A stretch of DNA of 64,000 nt from Pelagibacterium halotolerans B2 (GTDB lineage Bacteria; Pseudomonadota; Alphaproteobacteria; Rhizobiales; Devosiaceae): the NCBI RefSeq assembly GCF_000230555.1, contig NC_016078.1, positions 3,495,001-3,559,000 of the forward strand, given 5' to 3'. A model generated the notes under the pieces. The model was not told the origin of the DNA. It made no database searches and worked only from the letters and a program-made list of their open reading frames with translations. Below are positions 29,411 through 38,771 of the stretch, in pieces; position 1 is the first letter of the stretch; every line of letters begins with the position of its first letter. The translations under genes and the position numbers were made by a program.

Positions 29411-29425
29411 TTTGCTAGTGAGCCG

Positions 29426-30127
29426 ATGACACCAAAACCCATCCCGCAGGACCCGAAGGGGCCGCGCGCCTTTTTCGGGCGCCGCGCCGGTAAGAAGTTG
29501 CACAAGGGCCAGCAGGCGCTATTCGAAACCCTGCTTCCCAAGCTGACCATCGATATTTCTGCGCCCGTCGATCCCAGAAAATTGTTTCCGAAAGCAAGCC
29601 GCATCCATCTCGAGATCGGTTATGGCGGTGGGGAGCATCTCGCCCGCATGGCCCGAGAAAATCCCCGGGACGGATTTATCGGCTGCGAGGTGTTTACAGG
29701 CGGCATCGGCAAACTGCTGGAAACGATCGATGCGGAGGGCATCGAAAATATCGCGCTGTTTCCCGACGACGTCATCAAGTTGCTCGCCGTCTTGCCCGAC
29801 GCCTCGGTCGATTGTCTCTACGTCCTTTATCCCGATCCCTGGCCCAAGCCGCGCCACCACAAGCGTCGCCTGATCCAGTTCAAAATTCTTGCTGAGTTTG
29901 CCCGTGTGCTTAAGCCCGCTGGCTTGTTCCGCTTCGCCACCGACATCGAGGATTACGCCAACTGGACGTTGGCCCACATCTCAAGGACCGACAGTTTTGA
30001 CTGGCCCATCGCCGAACCTGGCGCTTGGCACGCACCTTATCCCGGCTGGCAGGCAACGCGGTACGAACAGAAGGCCCGCCGTCAGGGGCGCATGAAGAGC
30101 TTTTATTTCGAGTTCTTGCGTTCGTGA
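29426..30127 (+). CDS. trmB: tRNA (guanine-N7)-methyltransferase TrmB
   Basis: A 233-residue SAM-dependent enzyme that methylates G46 of tRNA. SAM-binding HLEIGYGGGEHLARMA, and the family motif LYPDPWPKPRHHKRRL with C-terminal ATDIEDYANW and GWQATRYEQKA. Start ATG at 29426, after the metK terminator; its ribosome-binding site is weak (AGTGAG). Confidence 0.93.
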   Translation: MTPKPIPQDPKGPRAFFGRRAGKKLHKGQQALFETLLPKLTIDISAPVDPRKLFPKASRIHLEIGYGGGEHLARMARENPRDGFIGCEVFTGGIGKLLETIDAEGIENIALFPDDVIKLLAVLPDASVDCLYVLYPDPWPKPRHHKRRLIQFKILAEFARVLKPAGLFRFATDIEDYANWTLAHISRTDSFDWPIAEPGAWHAPYPGWQATRYEQKARRQGRMKSFYFEFLRS

Positions 30128-30169
30128 CGATGCGGCGTTATATGAAGCGTAACAATCTCGGAAAATGAG

Positions 30170-30202
30170 AGAGTGGGTGCCGACCGGCCCCGCTCTTTTT
30201 TA
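30170..30202 (+). terminator. Rho-independent terminator between trmB and rimP
   Basis: AGAG-T-GGG...CCC-G-CTCT stem with inner GCC/GGC pairs and loop GACC, followed by six T. It separates trmB from the rimP-nusA-infB operon. It also lies in the rimP 5' region, so a leader-attenuation role is possible. Confidence 0.7.
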
Positions 30203-30222
30203 TTACCTCAATCAGGGTAAGC

Positions 30223-30852
30223 ATGACGGCCAATACAAAACGCTATATCCGCGAATCTGCCCTTGAGGCGCGCGTCGCCGCGATCGTTGAGCCGGTGGCC
30301 CAATCGCTGGGTTACGATCTGGTTCGCGTGCGCATCAGCAATGACAATGGCTGCACGCTGCAGATCATGTGCGAGGACGAGAACGGCCATTTCGCCATCA
30401 CCGATTGCGAAAAGCTCCACCACGACCTCAATCCGGTTCTGGATCTCGAAGACCCCATCGACCGCGAATATCACCTCGAGATTTCCTCCCCCGGCGTCGA
30501 CCGGCCGCTGGTTCGGGCTCGCGATTTCCAGGCCTGGGTCGGACACGAAGCCAAGGTCGAACTGGCCGAAATGATCGAGGGCCGCAAGCGCTTCCGGGGC
30601 GATATCGTCGGCGCCGACGATGACAATTTCTCGATCCGCCTCCCCGACGCACCGGCGGGAACCGATCCCGTTCACGTGTTGCCGCTGGCGCTTCTGGCTG
30701 AAGCAAAGTTGTTGATGACCGACAAGCTGCTCGATGAAGCACGCCAGCGCCAGGCCGAAAATCCCGATTACGACGAAGCCGATGAGGACGTCGAAACCAT
30801 CATTGACGAAACCGACGGCGGCGACGCCGACGAGCGAACCCAGGAGAATTGA
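30223..30852 (+). CDS. rimP: Ribosome maturation factor RimP
   Basis: A 209-residue protein needed for 30S maturation. SLGYDLVRVRI, ITDCEKLHHDLNPVLD and LEISSPGVDRPL are RimP signatures. Beyond the C-terminal SH3-like domain there is an acidic tail of about 45 residues (Glu/Asp-rich from residue 165), common in alphaproteobacteria. First gene of the rimP-nusA-ylxR-infB operon. Confidence 0.94.
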   Translation: MTANTKRYIRESALEARVAAIVEPVAQSLGYDLVRVRISNDNGCTLQIMCEDENGHFAITDCEKLHHDLNPVLDLEDPIDREYHLEISSPGVDRPLVRARDFQAWVGHEAKVELAEMIEGRKRFRGDIVGADDDNFSIRLPDAPAGTDPVHVLPLALLAEAKLLMTDKLLDEARQRQAENPDYDEADEDVETIIDETDGGDADERTQEN

Positions 30853-30856
30853 TCCA

Positions 30857-32473
30857 ATGGCCGTTTCAGCGAACAGGTTGGAGCTTTTGCAGATCGCCGA
30901 TGCCGTGGCGCGCGAAAAGTCCATCGACCGCATGATCGTTATCGAGGCTATGGAAGAGGCCATTCAGCGCGCCGCCAAGGCCCGCTATGGTGCCGAAACC
31001 GAAGTCAAGGCCGAGATCAATCCCCGCACCGGCGAATTGCGCCTGTGGCGCCTGCTCGAAATCGTCGAGCGTGTCGAGGAATATGGCCGCCAGATTTCCC
31101 TCAAGGAAGCGCTCGCCAAAAACGACGCCGCCAAGCTCGGCGATTACGTGACAGAGCCGCTCCCCCCGATCGAATTCGGCCGCATCGCCGCCCAATCGGC
31201 CAAGCAGGTTATCGTCCAGAAGGTGCGCGACGCCGAGCGCGACCGCATGTATGAAGAATATGCAGACCGTGTTGGTGAAATCGTCAACGGCAGCGTCAAG
31301 CGCGTCGAATATGGCAATGTGATCGTCGATCTGGGACGCGGTGAAGCCATCATTCGCCGCGACGAGTTGATCCCGCGCGAACAGTTCCGCTATGGCGACC
31401 GCGTGCGCGCCTATATCTACGATGTGCGCCGCGAACAGCGCGGGCCGCAGATTTTCCTCTCGCGCACCCATCCTCAGTTCATGGCCAAGCTGTTTGCCCA
31501 GGAAGTGCCGGAAATCTACGACGGCATCATCACCATCCGCTCGATTGCCCGCGATCCGGGTTCGCGCGCCAAGATCGCCGTGACCTCCTCGGACTCTTCG
31601 ATCGATCCGGTCGGTGCCTGCGTTGGTATGCGTGGCTCCCGCGTTCAGGCGGTTGTTGGAGAATTGCAGGGTGAAAAGATTGATATTATCCCCTGGACGA
31701 ACAATATAGCAGATCTGGTCGTATCCGCGCTCCAGCCCGCCGACGTCGCCAAGGTCGTACTCGACGAACAGGCTGAGCGCATCGAAGTCGTGGTTCCCGA
31801 CGAGCAGCTTTCGCTCGCCATCGGTCGTCGCGGCCAGAATGTACGTCTGGCCAGCCAGTTGATCGGCTGGGACATCGATATCCTGACCGAGCAGGAAGAA
31901 TCCGAACGCCGCCAGAAGGAATTCACCGAGCGGACGGCGCTGTTCATGAACGCGCTCGATGTCGACGAAATGGTCGCCCAGTTGCTCGCCTCGGAAGGCT
32001 TTTCCTCGATTGAGGAACTGGCCTATGTGGAACTGGCGGAAATCGCCTCGATCGGCGGCTTCGACGAGGAAACGGCCGGAGAAATCCAGAACCGCGCCAC
32101 CGAGTTTCTCGATGCGCAGGAACGTGAACTCGACGAAGAGCGCCAAAAGCTCGGTGTTGAGGACGCACTCTACGATATTCCGGGCCTCTCGGCAGCAATG
32201 CTGGTCGCCCTGGGCAAGGATGAAATCAAGACGGTCGAGGATTTTGCTGGCTGCATCGCCGACGACCTGATCGGCTGGACCGAGCGCAAGGATGGTGAAA
32301 CCAAACGCTTCGACGGTACGCTTTCGGCTTTTCCGCTGTCCCGGGAAGAGGCCGAGGACATGATCATGACGGCGCGGCTCAAGGCTGGCTGGATCACCGA
32401 AGACGACTTGCCTCAGGCCGCAGTCGTTGAGGGTGAAGGCGAAGTTCCCGCCGAAGGTGAAGTCGCAGAATAA
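30857..32473 (+). CDS. nusA: Transcription termination/antitermination factor NusA
   Basis: A 538-residue protein: NusA N-terminal domain (residues 1-125), S1 domain (130-200, [22 protein letters not shown]), two KH domains (with [18 protein letters not shown] and [16 protein letters not shown]), and C-terminal acidic repeats and HhH-like segments ending in a Glu-rich tail. The ATG at 30857 has AGGAGA 9 bp upstream; the frame open from 30734 overlaps rimP. Confidence 0.96.
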   Translation: MAVSANRLELLQIADAVAREKSIDRMIVIEAMEEAIQRAAKARYGAETEVKAEINPRTGELRLWRLLEIVERVEEYGRQISLKEALAKNDAAKLGDYVTEPLPPIEFGRIAAQSAKQVIVQKVRDAERDRMYEEYADRVGEIVNGSVKRVEYGNVIVDLGRGEAIIRRDELIPREQFRYGDRVRAYIYDVRREQRGPQIFLSRTHPQFMAKLFAQEVPEIYDGIITIRSIARDPGSRAKIAVTSSDSSIDPVGACVGMRGSRVQAVVGELQGEKIDIIPWTNNIADLVVSALQPADVAKVVLDEQAERIEVVVPDEQLSLAIGRRGQNVRLASQLIGWDIDILTEQEESERRQKEFTERTALFMNALDVDEMVAQLLASEGFSSIEELAYVELAEIASIGGFDEETAGEIQNRATEFLDAQERELDEERQKLGVEDALYDIPGLSAAMLVALGKDEIKTVEDFAGCIADDLIGWTERKDGETKRFDGTLSAFPLSREEAEDMIMTARLKAGWITEDDLPQAAVVEGEGEVPAEGEVAE

Positions 32474-32474
32474 C

Positions 32475-32500
32475 CAAACGACCCCTTATCGGGGCGTTTG
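32475..32500 (+). terminator. Hairpin between nusA and ylxR
   Basis: CAAACG and CCCC pair with GGGGCGTTTG across a bulged A and a 5-nt loop, starting directly after the nusA stop. Only a short T-poor tail follows, so it may modulate rather than stop transcription into ylxR-infB. Confidence 0.45.
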
Positions 32501-32529
32501 TCAGAACAAGGGTAAAAAGGGCGCCGCAA

Positions 32530-33147
32530 TTGGGCCGCGAAAAAGATGTAGACAGGATATGCGCTCTTACGCGGGCCGAAAAACCCGCTTCCGCGCTCAT
32601 CCGCTTCGCGGTTTCCCCTGATGGGGTTTTGGCGCCGGATGTTGATGCCAAGGCTCCCGGCCGCGGTGTCTGGATCACCCTTTCTGCCGACGCAGTGAAC
32701 GAAGCGGTGCGTAAGAAGGTTTTTGCGCGAAGCCTCAAGGAAAACGTATCGGTGCCGCCCGACCTTGCAGAACAGGTGCGGACCCGGTTAGAACAGCGCC
32801 TGACGGGCACCCTGGGGCTGGCGCGCAAGGCAGGTGTGCTGGTGACAGGCGCCGCCAAGGTCGCTTCGGTTCTCCAGTCGGGGCGGGTGGGCGCGCTGAT
32901 TACAGCCAGCGATGCCGCGCCCGACGGCCGCCGCAAGATGCTGCAATGGGCCCGTCGCGGCGAAGTCGCCGACAGGCTGGCTCATATCGAATCTCTCTCG
33001 TCGACCCAATTGGGTTTGGCATTGGGGCTCGAAAATGTGATACACGCTGCGCTGACTCCCGGCGCGGCAGCAAATTCGGTGATTGAGCGGGCAAATCGGC
33101 TTGCCCTTTTCAACGCCACAGACAGAGAAGAAGACGGCACCATATGA
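32530..33147 (+). CDS. ylxR: YlxR family RNA-binding protein with L7Ae-like C-terminal domain
   Basis: A 205-residue protein. Residues 1-85 are DUF448/YlxR ([26 protein letters not shown]) and residues 90-195 resemble L7Ae/YlxQ ([33 protein letters not shown]). The fusion is usual in alphaproteobacteria. No ATG is available; TTG at 32530 after AAAAAGGG is the best start. The stop overlaps infB by 4 bp. Confidence 0.88.
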   Translation: MGREKDVDRICALTRAEKPASALIRFAVSPDGVLAPDVDAKAPGRGVWITLSADAVNEAVRKKVFARSLKENVSVPPDLAEQVRTRLEQRLTGTLGLARKAGVLVTGAAKVASVLQSGRVGALITASDAAPDGRRKMLQWARRGEVADRLAHIESLSSTQLGLALGLENVIHAALTPGAAANSVIERANRLALFNATDREEDGTI

Positions 33148-35744
33148 CCGACAAGGACAAGACCAGCGACAATTCGGGTTCGGGGAAAAAGACCCTGACC
33201 CTCAAGGGCGCGCCAAACCTTGGCGCACGGCCCGGCATGTCGCGGTCCTCACGCACCGTCGTTGTTGAAAAGCGCACCCGCCGCGTGGGTGGGCCCGGTA
33301 CGGGCGCGCCACAACAGTCGGGCGGCAATGCATCAGGTGGCGGGCGGCCTCAGCCGTCCCGTCCGGGCGGGCGCCCACAATCGGCCAGCCCGCGTCAGAA
33401 TGCCAATTCGGCCAGTCTCACCCAAAATGAGAACCAGGCCCGCGAGCGCGCCCTGCGCGAAGCTGCGGCCCGTGCCGAAGAAGATCGCGTCAAGGCCGAA
33501 GAAGAAGCGCAGCGCCACGCCGAGATCGACGCCCGCCGTAAGGCCGAACGCGAAGAGGCTGAACGCCGCGCTGCCGCTGTGGAGGCCGAAAAGGCCCGGG
33601 AAGCGGCCAATGAGGAATTGGACGGGATCGTGCCGGTCAAGGCCGGTCAGGCTCGGCCAAAGCCCGTTGCCAAGCCCAGCCCGCGCGCTGCGCAGCCTGA
33701 TATGCCGCCCCCGCCACCTCCGGGCGAAGGCGAGGATGACCGCGTGCGCCGTCGCGCAGCTCCCGGTCCCAAGGCCCTTGTCGACAAGGACGAACTCGAA
33801 CGCGCCAAGCGCAATGCCGCACCGCGCCCGAGCGCAACACCGGCCCGCCGCGATTCCAATTCGCGTGGGCGCCTCAACGTCAATTCGGCGCTCGATGACA
33901 GTGATCGGCGCGGGCCTTCGCTGGCTGCCATGCGCCGGCGCCAGAACAAGAAGATGGGTCGCAACACCAAGGTGGCCCAGCCCAAGCTGGCCCGCGAGGT
34001 TACGATCCCCGAGGCGATCACGGTGGCCGAACTGGCCAACCGTATGGCCGAGCGCGCTGTCGACGTCATCAAACTGCTGATGGCCCAGGGCCAGATGCTC
34101 AAGATCAACGACGTCATCGATGCCGATACCGCCGAACTGATCGCCACGGAAATGGGCCATACCGTAAAGCGCGTCGCCGAAAGCGACGTCGAAGGTGGCC
34201 TGTTCGATGATATCGACAATGACGACGCCGGAGATCTGGTCAACCGTCCGCCGGTTGTGACCATCATGGGCCACGTAGACCACGGCAAGACCTCGCTGCT
34301 CGACGCGATCCGCGAGGCCAATGTGGTTTCGACCGAGGCCGGTGGTATCACCCAGCACATCGGTGCCTATCAGGTCGAAAAGAACGGCCAGAAGATCACG
34401 TTCCTCGATACCCCGGGCCACGAAGCGTTTACCGCCATGCGGGCCCGTGGCGCGCAGGCCACCGACATCGCCATTCTCGTGGTGGCAGCCGACGATGGCG
34501 TGATGCCCCAGACCATCGAATCCATCAAGCACGCCAAGGCGGCGGGCGTTCCGATCATCGTGGCGATCAATAAGATAGACAAGCAGGGCGCCGATTCCAC
34601 CCGCGTGCGCACCGAACTGCTTCAGCACGAAGTGTTCGTGGAATCGATGGGCGGCGAAGTGCTCGACGTGGAAGTCTCCGCGCTCAAGAAGACCAATCTC
34701 GACGGTCTGCTCGAAGCGGTACTGCTGCAGTCCGAAGTGCTTGAACTCAAGGCTCCCGAAAAAGGTCCCGCCCAGGGTCTCGTTATCGAATCCAAGCTCG
34801 ACAAGGGCCGTGGTGCCGTGGCGACCGTTCTGGTGCAGCGGGGCATGCTGAGCGTCGGTGACATCGTCGTGGCCGGCAACGAGTGGGCCAAGGTCCGCGC
34901 GCTGATCGACGACAAGGGCGAGCAGGTGAAATCCGCCGGCCCCTCGACTCCGGTCGAAGTGCTTGGTTTTTCGGGCGTTCCTGACGCCGGCGATCGTTTC
35001 GCCGTGGTTGAAAGCGAAGCCCGGGCCCGCGAGATCACCGAATACCGCCAGCGGGTCATTCGCGAAAAGACCGCTGGGGGTGGGGCGACTTCGCTCGAGC
35101 AGATGATGAATCAGCTCAAGGCTTCGGGCATCGCCAAGTTCCCGCTGCTCATCAAGGGCGACGTGCAGGGTTCGGTCGAAGCGATCGTGACCGCGCTCAA
35201 CAAGCTCTCGACCGACGAAGTGTCGGCCCAGATCCTTTATTCGGGTGTGGGCGGGATCACCGAGTCCGACGTGACACTGGCAACGGCCTCAAGCGCGGTG
35301 ATCATCGGCTTCAACGTTCGTGCCAACAAACAGGCCGCCGAACTAGCGCAGCGCGAAGGCATCGAGGTCCGTTACTACAACATCATCTACGACCTGATCG
35401 ACGACGTGAAGGGCGTGATGAGCGGGATGCTGGCGCCTGAAGTGCGCGAGACCTTTCTGGGCAATGCCGAAATCCTCGAGGTGTTCAACATCTCCAAGGT
35501 CGGCAAGGTCGCCGGTTGCCGGGTTACCGACGGCATGGTCGAGCGTGGCGCCGGCGTGCGTCTCATTCGCGACAACGTGGTTATCCACGAAGGCAAGCTC
35601 TCGACGCTCAAGCGTTTCAAGGACGAGGTCAAGGAAGTCCAGTCCGGTCAGGAATGCGGTATGGCGTTCGAGAAATACGAGGACATGCGCCCCGGCGATG
35701 TCATCGAATGCTATCGCGTCGAAAAGGTTCAGCGCACGCTGTAA
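33144..35744 (+). CDS. infB: Translation initiation factor IF-2
   Basis: An 866-residue GTPase. The N-terminal 290 residues are low-complexity, rich in Arg, Ala, Pro and Glu, as usual. An IF2_N domain follows ([20 protein letters not shown]). G motifs: [23 protein letters not shown]-terminal domains II-IV end in [12 protein letters not shown]. It brings initiator tRNA to the 30S subunit. Confidence 0.97.
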   Translation: MTDKDKTSDNSGSGKKTLTLKGAPNLGARPGMSRSSRTVVVEKRTRRVGGPGTGAPQQSGGNASGGGRPQPSRPGGRPQSASPRQNANSASLTQNENQARERALREAAARAEEDRVKAEEEAQRHAEIDARRKAEREEAERRAAAVEAEKAREAANEELDGIVPVKAGQARPKPVAKPSPRAAQPDMPPPPPPGEGEDDRVRRRAAPGPKALVDKDELERAKRNAAPRPSATPARRDSNSRGRLNVNSALDDSDRRGPSLAAMRRRQNKKMGRNTKVAQPKLAREVTIPEAITVAELANRMAERAVDVIKLLMAQGQMLKINDVIDADTAELIATEMGHTVKRVAESDVEGGLFDDIDNDDAGDLVNRPPVVTIMGHVDHGKTSLLDAIREANVVSTEAGGITQHIGAYQVEKNGQKITFLDTPGHEAFTAMRARGAQATDIAILVVAADDGVMPQTIESIKHAKAAGVPIIVAINKIDKQGADSTRVRTELLQHEVFVESMGGEVLDVEVSALKKTNLDGLLEAVLLQSEVLELKAPEKGPAQGLVIESKLDKGRGAVATVLVQRGMLSVGDIVVAGNEWAKVRALIDDKGEQVKSAGPSTPVEVLGFSGVPDAGDRFAVVESEARAREITEYRQRVIREKTAGGGATSLEQMMNQLKASGIAKFPLLIKGDVQGSVEAIVTALNKLSTDEVSAQILYSGVGGITESDVTLATASSAVIIGFNVRANKQAAELAQREGIEVRYYNIIYDLIDDVKGVMSGMLAPEVRETFLGNAEILEVFNISKVGKVAGCRVTDGMVERGAGVRLIRDNVVIHEGKLSTLKRFKDEVKEVQSGQECGMAFEKYEDMRPGDVIECYRVEKVQRTL

Positions 35745-35765
35745 CCGGTTTAAGCCACTGATTTT

Positions 35766-35797
35766 AAAAGGCGCTGCTCATCGGGCGGCGCCTTTTT
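35766..35797 (+). terminator. Rho-independent terminator of infB (bidirectional)
   Basis: AAAAGGCGC (35766-35774) pairs perfectly with GCGCCTTTT (35788-35796), followed by T. A-rich on one side and T-rich on the other, it can also serve the convergent LytTR gene, whose last codons overlap it. Confidence 0.85.
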
Positions 35798-36641
35798 CAT
35801 GGGCACGAACGGCGGCAAGATAGCTGCGCGAAACGGGAAGGATTTCCCCGGTCGCAAGTTGGACGGCCACGCGACCGTCCACACGTTTGATGGCCGAAAT
35901 GGCGCGCGTCGCCACCCAATGGCTGCGGTGAATCCGCAGGCCCTCGACGCCTTCGGTCTCGGCGATGGCGTCGGAAAGACGCATTAAAATCAGAGACTTA
36001 CCTTTGTCCGTATGAACTTCCACGTAATGGTCGGCCATCGACATATGGCTGAGCGGTCCTCGCATCTCCTTTGACAGGCGGTCGAGAATTTTCGGCGTTT
36101 TTGCCGTTTCCGGTGTCGTTTGTGCTCTTCGCCTTTCGAGTTGGGGCTCAACCACCCCTTCTATAACACCCATCAGCGCCAAGCTGATAAAGAGGCAATA
36201 GATGTAGAGTTCAAAAAGACTTAGCCCGGTGTAGCTGAGGTCGGGAAAGAACAGCCAGCTGATAAGGGTGACGGCCGCAGTGACGGGAATCGAGGAGCCG
36301 ATGCCCAAGACGGCGATGCGCGCTAAAAGCGGACCGCCGCGCGGCAGGATCAGGACCTGAGCAAGCGTCGCGCCGATCGCGCCCGCCCCATAGCTGCCCA
36401 CAACGATCATCAGCCAGTAGGCTATGCGGGGGGCGGGGGCCAGATGCTCGAACGTCGAAAAAGGCCCGGTAATCCCGGCAATTACTCCCACGCCCACCAT
36501 GACACCCCACGCGACGGGGCTGGAAAAAACGCCATGCAATTGGCGAAGCGTGAAATGAATGGGGCTGTCGTTCACGAAGGCAAATTCCTGGTTCACGTAT
36601 CCGGGCTTGCGGCTGCGACGCCCATTGGACACTCGGTGCAC
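35778..36641 (-). CDS. Membrane-bound LytTR-type transcriptional regulator
   Basis: Up to 287 residues. Residues about 40-165 contain four hydrophobic segments. Residues 185-280 are a LytTR DNA-binding domain (SMADHYVEVHTDKGKSLILMRLSDAI, LRIHRSHWVA, LATGEILPVSRSY). Such membrane-anchored LytTR proteins work without a separate kinase and often control a neighbouring membrane protein gene. The true start is uncertain: GTG codons at 36596 and 36575 are alternatives. Divergent from the DUF2306 gene. Confidence 0.75.
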   Translation of the reverse strand: MHRVSNGRRSRKPGYVNQEFAFVNDSPIHFTLRQLHGVFSSPVAWGVMVGVGVIAGITGPFSTFEHLAPAPRIAYWLMIVVGSYGAGAIGATLAQVLILPRGGPLLARIAVLGIGSSIPVTAAVTLISWLFFPDLSYTGLSLFELYIYCLFISLALMGVIEGVVEPQLERRRAQTTPETAKTPKILDRLSKEMRGPLSHMSMADHYVEVHTDKGKSLILMRLSDAIAETEGVEGLRIHRSHWVATRAISAIKRVDGRVAVQLATGEILPVSRSYLAAVRAHEKGAAR

Positions 36642-36679
36642 ACGTGTCTTACGTCCAAACTACATGCCGGAGCCGTCCA

Positions 36680-37186
36680 ATGGATGCAACAGCCCTCGTC
36701 GCGTCGCCCCTTGCCATCCAGATTCATGCCGTCAGCGCCATAGCGGCCCTTGCCCTGGGAACCATCGTTCTTCTGATGCGCAAGGGAACGGGACTTCACA
36801 AGGCGATGGGCCGCATGTGGATCGGGCTCATGATAGTGGTTGCGCTTTCATCCTTTCTGATCGCCGAGATCAGGATGTTCGGGCCCTATAGCCTGATCCA
36901 TGCCCTATCGCTCTATACACTTCTGGGTCTGGTGCAGGCGGTGCTCGCCATCCGGCGCGGCAATGTCCGTGCCCATCGGCGCCACATGATAGCTCTGTAC
37001 TCCGGTGCTCTCATCCTTGCCGGAGCCTTCACACTCCTGCCCGGACGCCGTATGCACGCCGTGGTGTTCGCCGATGGCGGAGTTACTGCTTTTCTTGCAG
37101 CACTGGGTGTTGCAGCCATCTTGGCAGCGCTCTACTACCAGCGGCGGCGCGCCAAGCTACGAGATATCGCCGGCGAACAGTTTTAA
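36680..37186 (+). CDS. DUF2306 family membrane protein
   Basis: A 168-residue protein with about four to five membrane segments. IQIHAVSAIAALALGTIVLL, HKAMGRMWIGLM and RAHRRHMIALYSGAL are typical of the DUF2306 family, whose conserved His residues may bind haem or metal. Function unknown. Start ATG at 36680. Divergent from the membrane LytTR regulator, its likely controller; the last 30 bp overlap the end of the convergent LysR gene. Confidence 0.7.
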   Translation: MDATALVASPLAIQIHAVSAIAALALGTIVLLMRKGTGLHKAMGRMWIGLMIVVALSSFLIAEIRMFGPYSLIHALSLYTLLGLVQAVLAIRRGNVRAHRRHMIALYSGALILAGAFTLLPGRRMHAVVFADGGVTAFLAALGVAAILAALYYQRRRAKLRDIAGEQF

Positions 37187-38020
37187 ATGGCCCTGCATCA
37201 GCCGTGCGATGCGGTCGGCCAGCGTCCTGACCGGCGGACTGTGGCGTTCCTCGTGGTGCAGGATCAGCCATTGATGCGAGGCCAGGTCGGCGATCGGGCC
37301 CCTTATGCGCGACAGGCGCGGGTCGGCGTCGCCGATAAAGCAGGGGAGCACGGTGAGCCCCGTGCCCGCAGCCACCAGTTCGCGCACCGAATGGGCATCA
37401 TTGCCGCTGACCACGATGCGGTCGCCGTGATGGGCTTGCAGCCAGCGGGCCGAGGCAGTTGCGGCGGCTGGACCCGTAACCCCGACAAACAGCCCCTCGC
37501 GAACGCCTGCGACAAGGCGCGGTGCGCAATAGAGCGCATAAGCGACCGGGGTCAGCTTGCGGCCCGCCAGGCTGGGCTCGGTCGGCGCTGAACTGCGGAT
37601 GCCGATATCGGCGGCGCGGCGCCCGATATCGACCTTGTCATAGGCGGTGACGAATTCGACCCGGAATCCGTCATCGGGTGACCAGAGCTGCTCGATGTGC
37701 CGCGCCAGAAAATCGGTGGTCCAGCCTCCCGCCGACACCCGCACCACCCGCGCCCCGATGGCCCCGTCCCGCCAATGGGTGACCGCCCGCATAGCAGCTT
37801 CTACATCCTCGGCACGCTTGAGCAGCGCTTCGCCCGCACTGGTGAGGGTGAACCCGGTCTGGGCGCGGATGAAAAGCGTTTCGCCAATCTGGCGTTCGAG
37901 CGCCGTGACGCGCCGCCCCAAGGTGGCCGCGCTCAGCCCCGTCGTGGCTCGCGCAGCCGACAGCCCGCCGAGCCGCGCCACGTCGAGAAACAGCCGAAGA
38001 TCATCCCAGGACACATCCAT
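37157..38020 (-). CDS. LysR family transcriptional regulator
   Basis: A 287-residue regulator. N-terminal winged HTH (LRLFLDVARLGGLSAARATTGLSAATLGRRVTALE) and a short effector domain (WTTDFLARHIEQLW onwards). The target is unknown. A palindrome covers the bases just before its ATG, suggesting autoregulation. Confidence 0.85.
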   Translation of the reverse strand: MDVSWDDLRLFLDVARLGGLSAARATTGLSAATLGRRVTALERQIGETLFIRAQTGFTLTSAGEALLKRAEDVEAAMRAVTHWRDGAIGARVVRVSAGGWTTDFLARHIEQLWSPDDGFRVEFVTAYDKVDIGRRAADIGIRSSAPTEPSLAGRKLTPVAYALYCAPRLVAGVREGLFVGVTGPAAATASARWLQAHHGDRIVVSGNDAHSVRELVAAGTGLTVLPCFIGDADPRLSRIRGPIADLASHQWLILHHEERHSPPVRTLADRIARLMQGHLKLFAGDIS

Positions 38021-38036
38021 GTTTCAATTATGAAAC
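38021..38036. promoter_or_regulatory. Palindromic operator candidate at the LysR start
   Basis: GTTTCA-ATTA-TGAAAC, a perfect 6-bp-arm inverted repeat touching the LysR start codon. It contains the T-N11-A pattern of LysR sites and is probably an autoregulatory site. Confidence 0.5.
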
Positions 38037-38188
38037 GAGATTGGGGGATGGGCAATGGAGGAGAACGCGGGCGGAGCGGCCTTGCCGAACCACCGGAGGG
38101 TGCGGCAGCACGCATGGGCCCCGGGTCGGGCCCGGGGAAGCGAGGGGAGCGGCAACGGCCGGAGCCACCGCGCTGCCGGTTACTGTTG

Positions 38189-38308
38189 CCGGGTCGCCCC
38201 CCGGGATGACGGTGGGGCGTGGGGTGCCAGGGTGAGGCGAGAGACGCTACCGCTCAAGGCCCCCTCACCGGCCCGCCGGCCACCCTCTCCCCCTGAGGGA
38301 GAGGGTTC
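38189..38308. repeat. Intergenic compound repeat, copy 1
   Basis: About 120 bp: a GGGTCGCCCCCCGGGATGAC head, a GTGAGGC...CGCTCAAGG middle, a CCCCTCACCGGCC segment, and an end hairpin CCCTCTCCC-CCT-GAGGGAGAGGG. Copy 2 lies at 38566-38684 in the same orientation with only scattered differences. No coding sense; part of a gene-free stretch of 735 bp (38037-38771). Confidence 0.7.
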
Positions 38309-38350
38309 ATCTAGAGCGGTTCAGTGATTGACTGAATCGGAAGCCTGCTC

Positions 38351-38480
38351 ACCTCTCCCTTGGGGGAGAGGTCGACGCGAAGCGGCGGGTGAGGGGGTCT
38401 TGGCAGCGGTTGTTGAAGGTCCCCTCACCCGCCGCTTCGCATGCGCTCAGGCCCGACCTCCCCCCCAAAGGAAGAGGTGA
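38351..38480. repeat. Inverted pair of related repeat units between the two direct copies
   Basis: CACCTCTCCC..GGGGGAGAGGT..GCGAAGCGGCGGGTGAGGGG at 38351-38397 faces CCCCTCACCCGCCGCTTCGC at 38421-38440 and a degenerate CTCCCCCCCAAAGGAAGAGG at 38459-38478. The two halves can form a long stem (CCCCTCACCCGCCGCTTCGC pairs completely with its partner). Resembles dispersed palindromic repeats of alphaproteobacterial chromosomes. Confidence 0.65.
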
Positions 38481-38565
38481 AGCCCGCACTTGTCCTGCTT
38501 CCGTGAAAGCCTGAAGGGGTCTGGCCGATACGGCGGAGAGAAACGGCAGGCTCGGGACTTCGCAG

Positions 38566-38684
38566 CCGGGTCTTCGCCCGGATGACGGTGGTGTGTGGGG
38601 CGGCAGGGTGAGGCCAGATACGCTATCGCTCAAGGCCCCCTCACCGGCCTGCCGGTCACGCTCTCCCCCTGAGGGAGAGGGTTT
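38566..38684. repeat. Intergenic compound repeat, copy 2
   Basis: Second copy of the unit at 38189-38308, again ending in the CTCTCCC-CCT-GAGGGAGAGGG hairpin. It lies about 90 bp from the end of mbfA and could end transcription from either side. Confidence 0.7.
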
Positions 38685-38771
38685 TCTCGGGCTGTAAATT
38701 CGCGGTCCGGATATTGGGCTCAGAATGCCGCAACCGGGCTTCGCCCTTCTGGGAGATCAGCGGGGTTTCAC

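Noticed and set aside
30866..32146. 426-codon minus-strand frame
   Set aside because: Antisense shadow of nusA.
33333..34628. 431-codon minus-strand frame
   Set aside because: Antisense shadow of infB without recognisable domains.
38189..38684. CRISPR array
   Set aside because: Only two long direct copies with different spacing and an inverted pair; no regular short repeat-spacer pattern.
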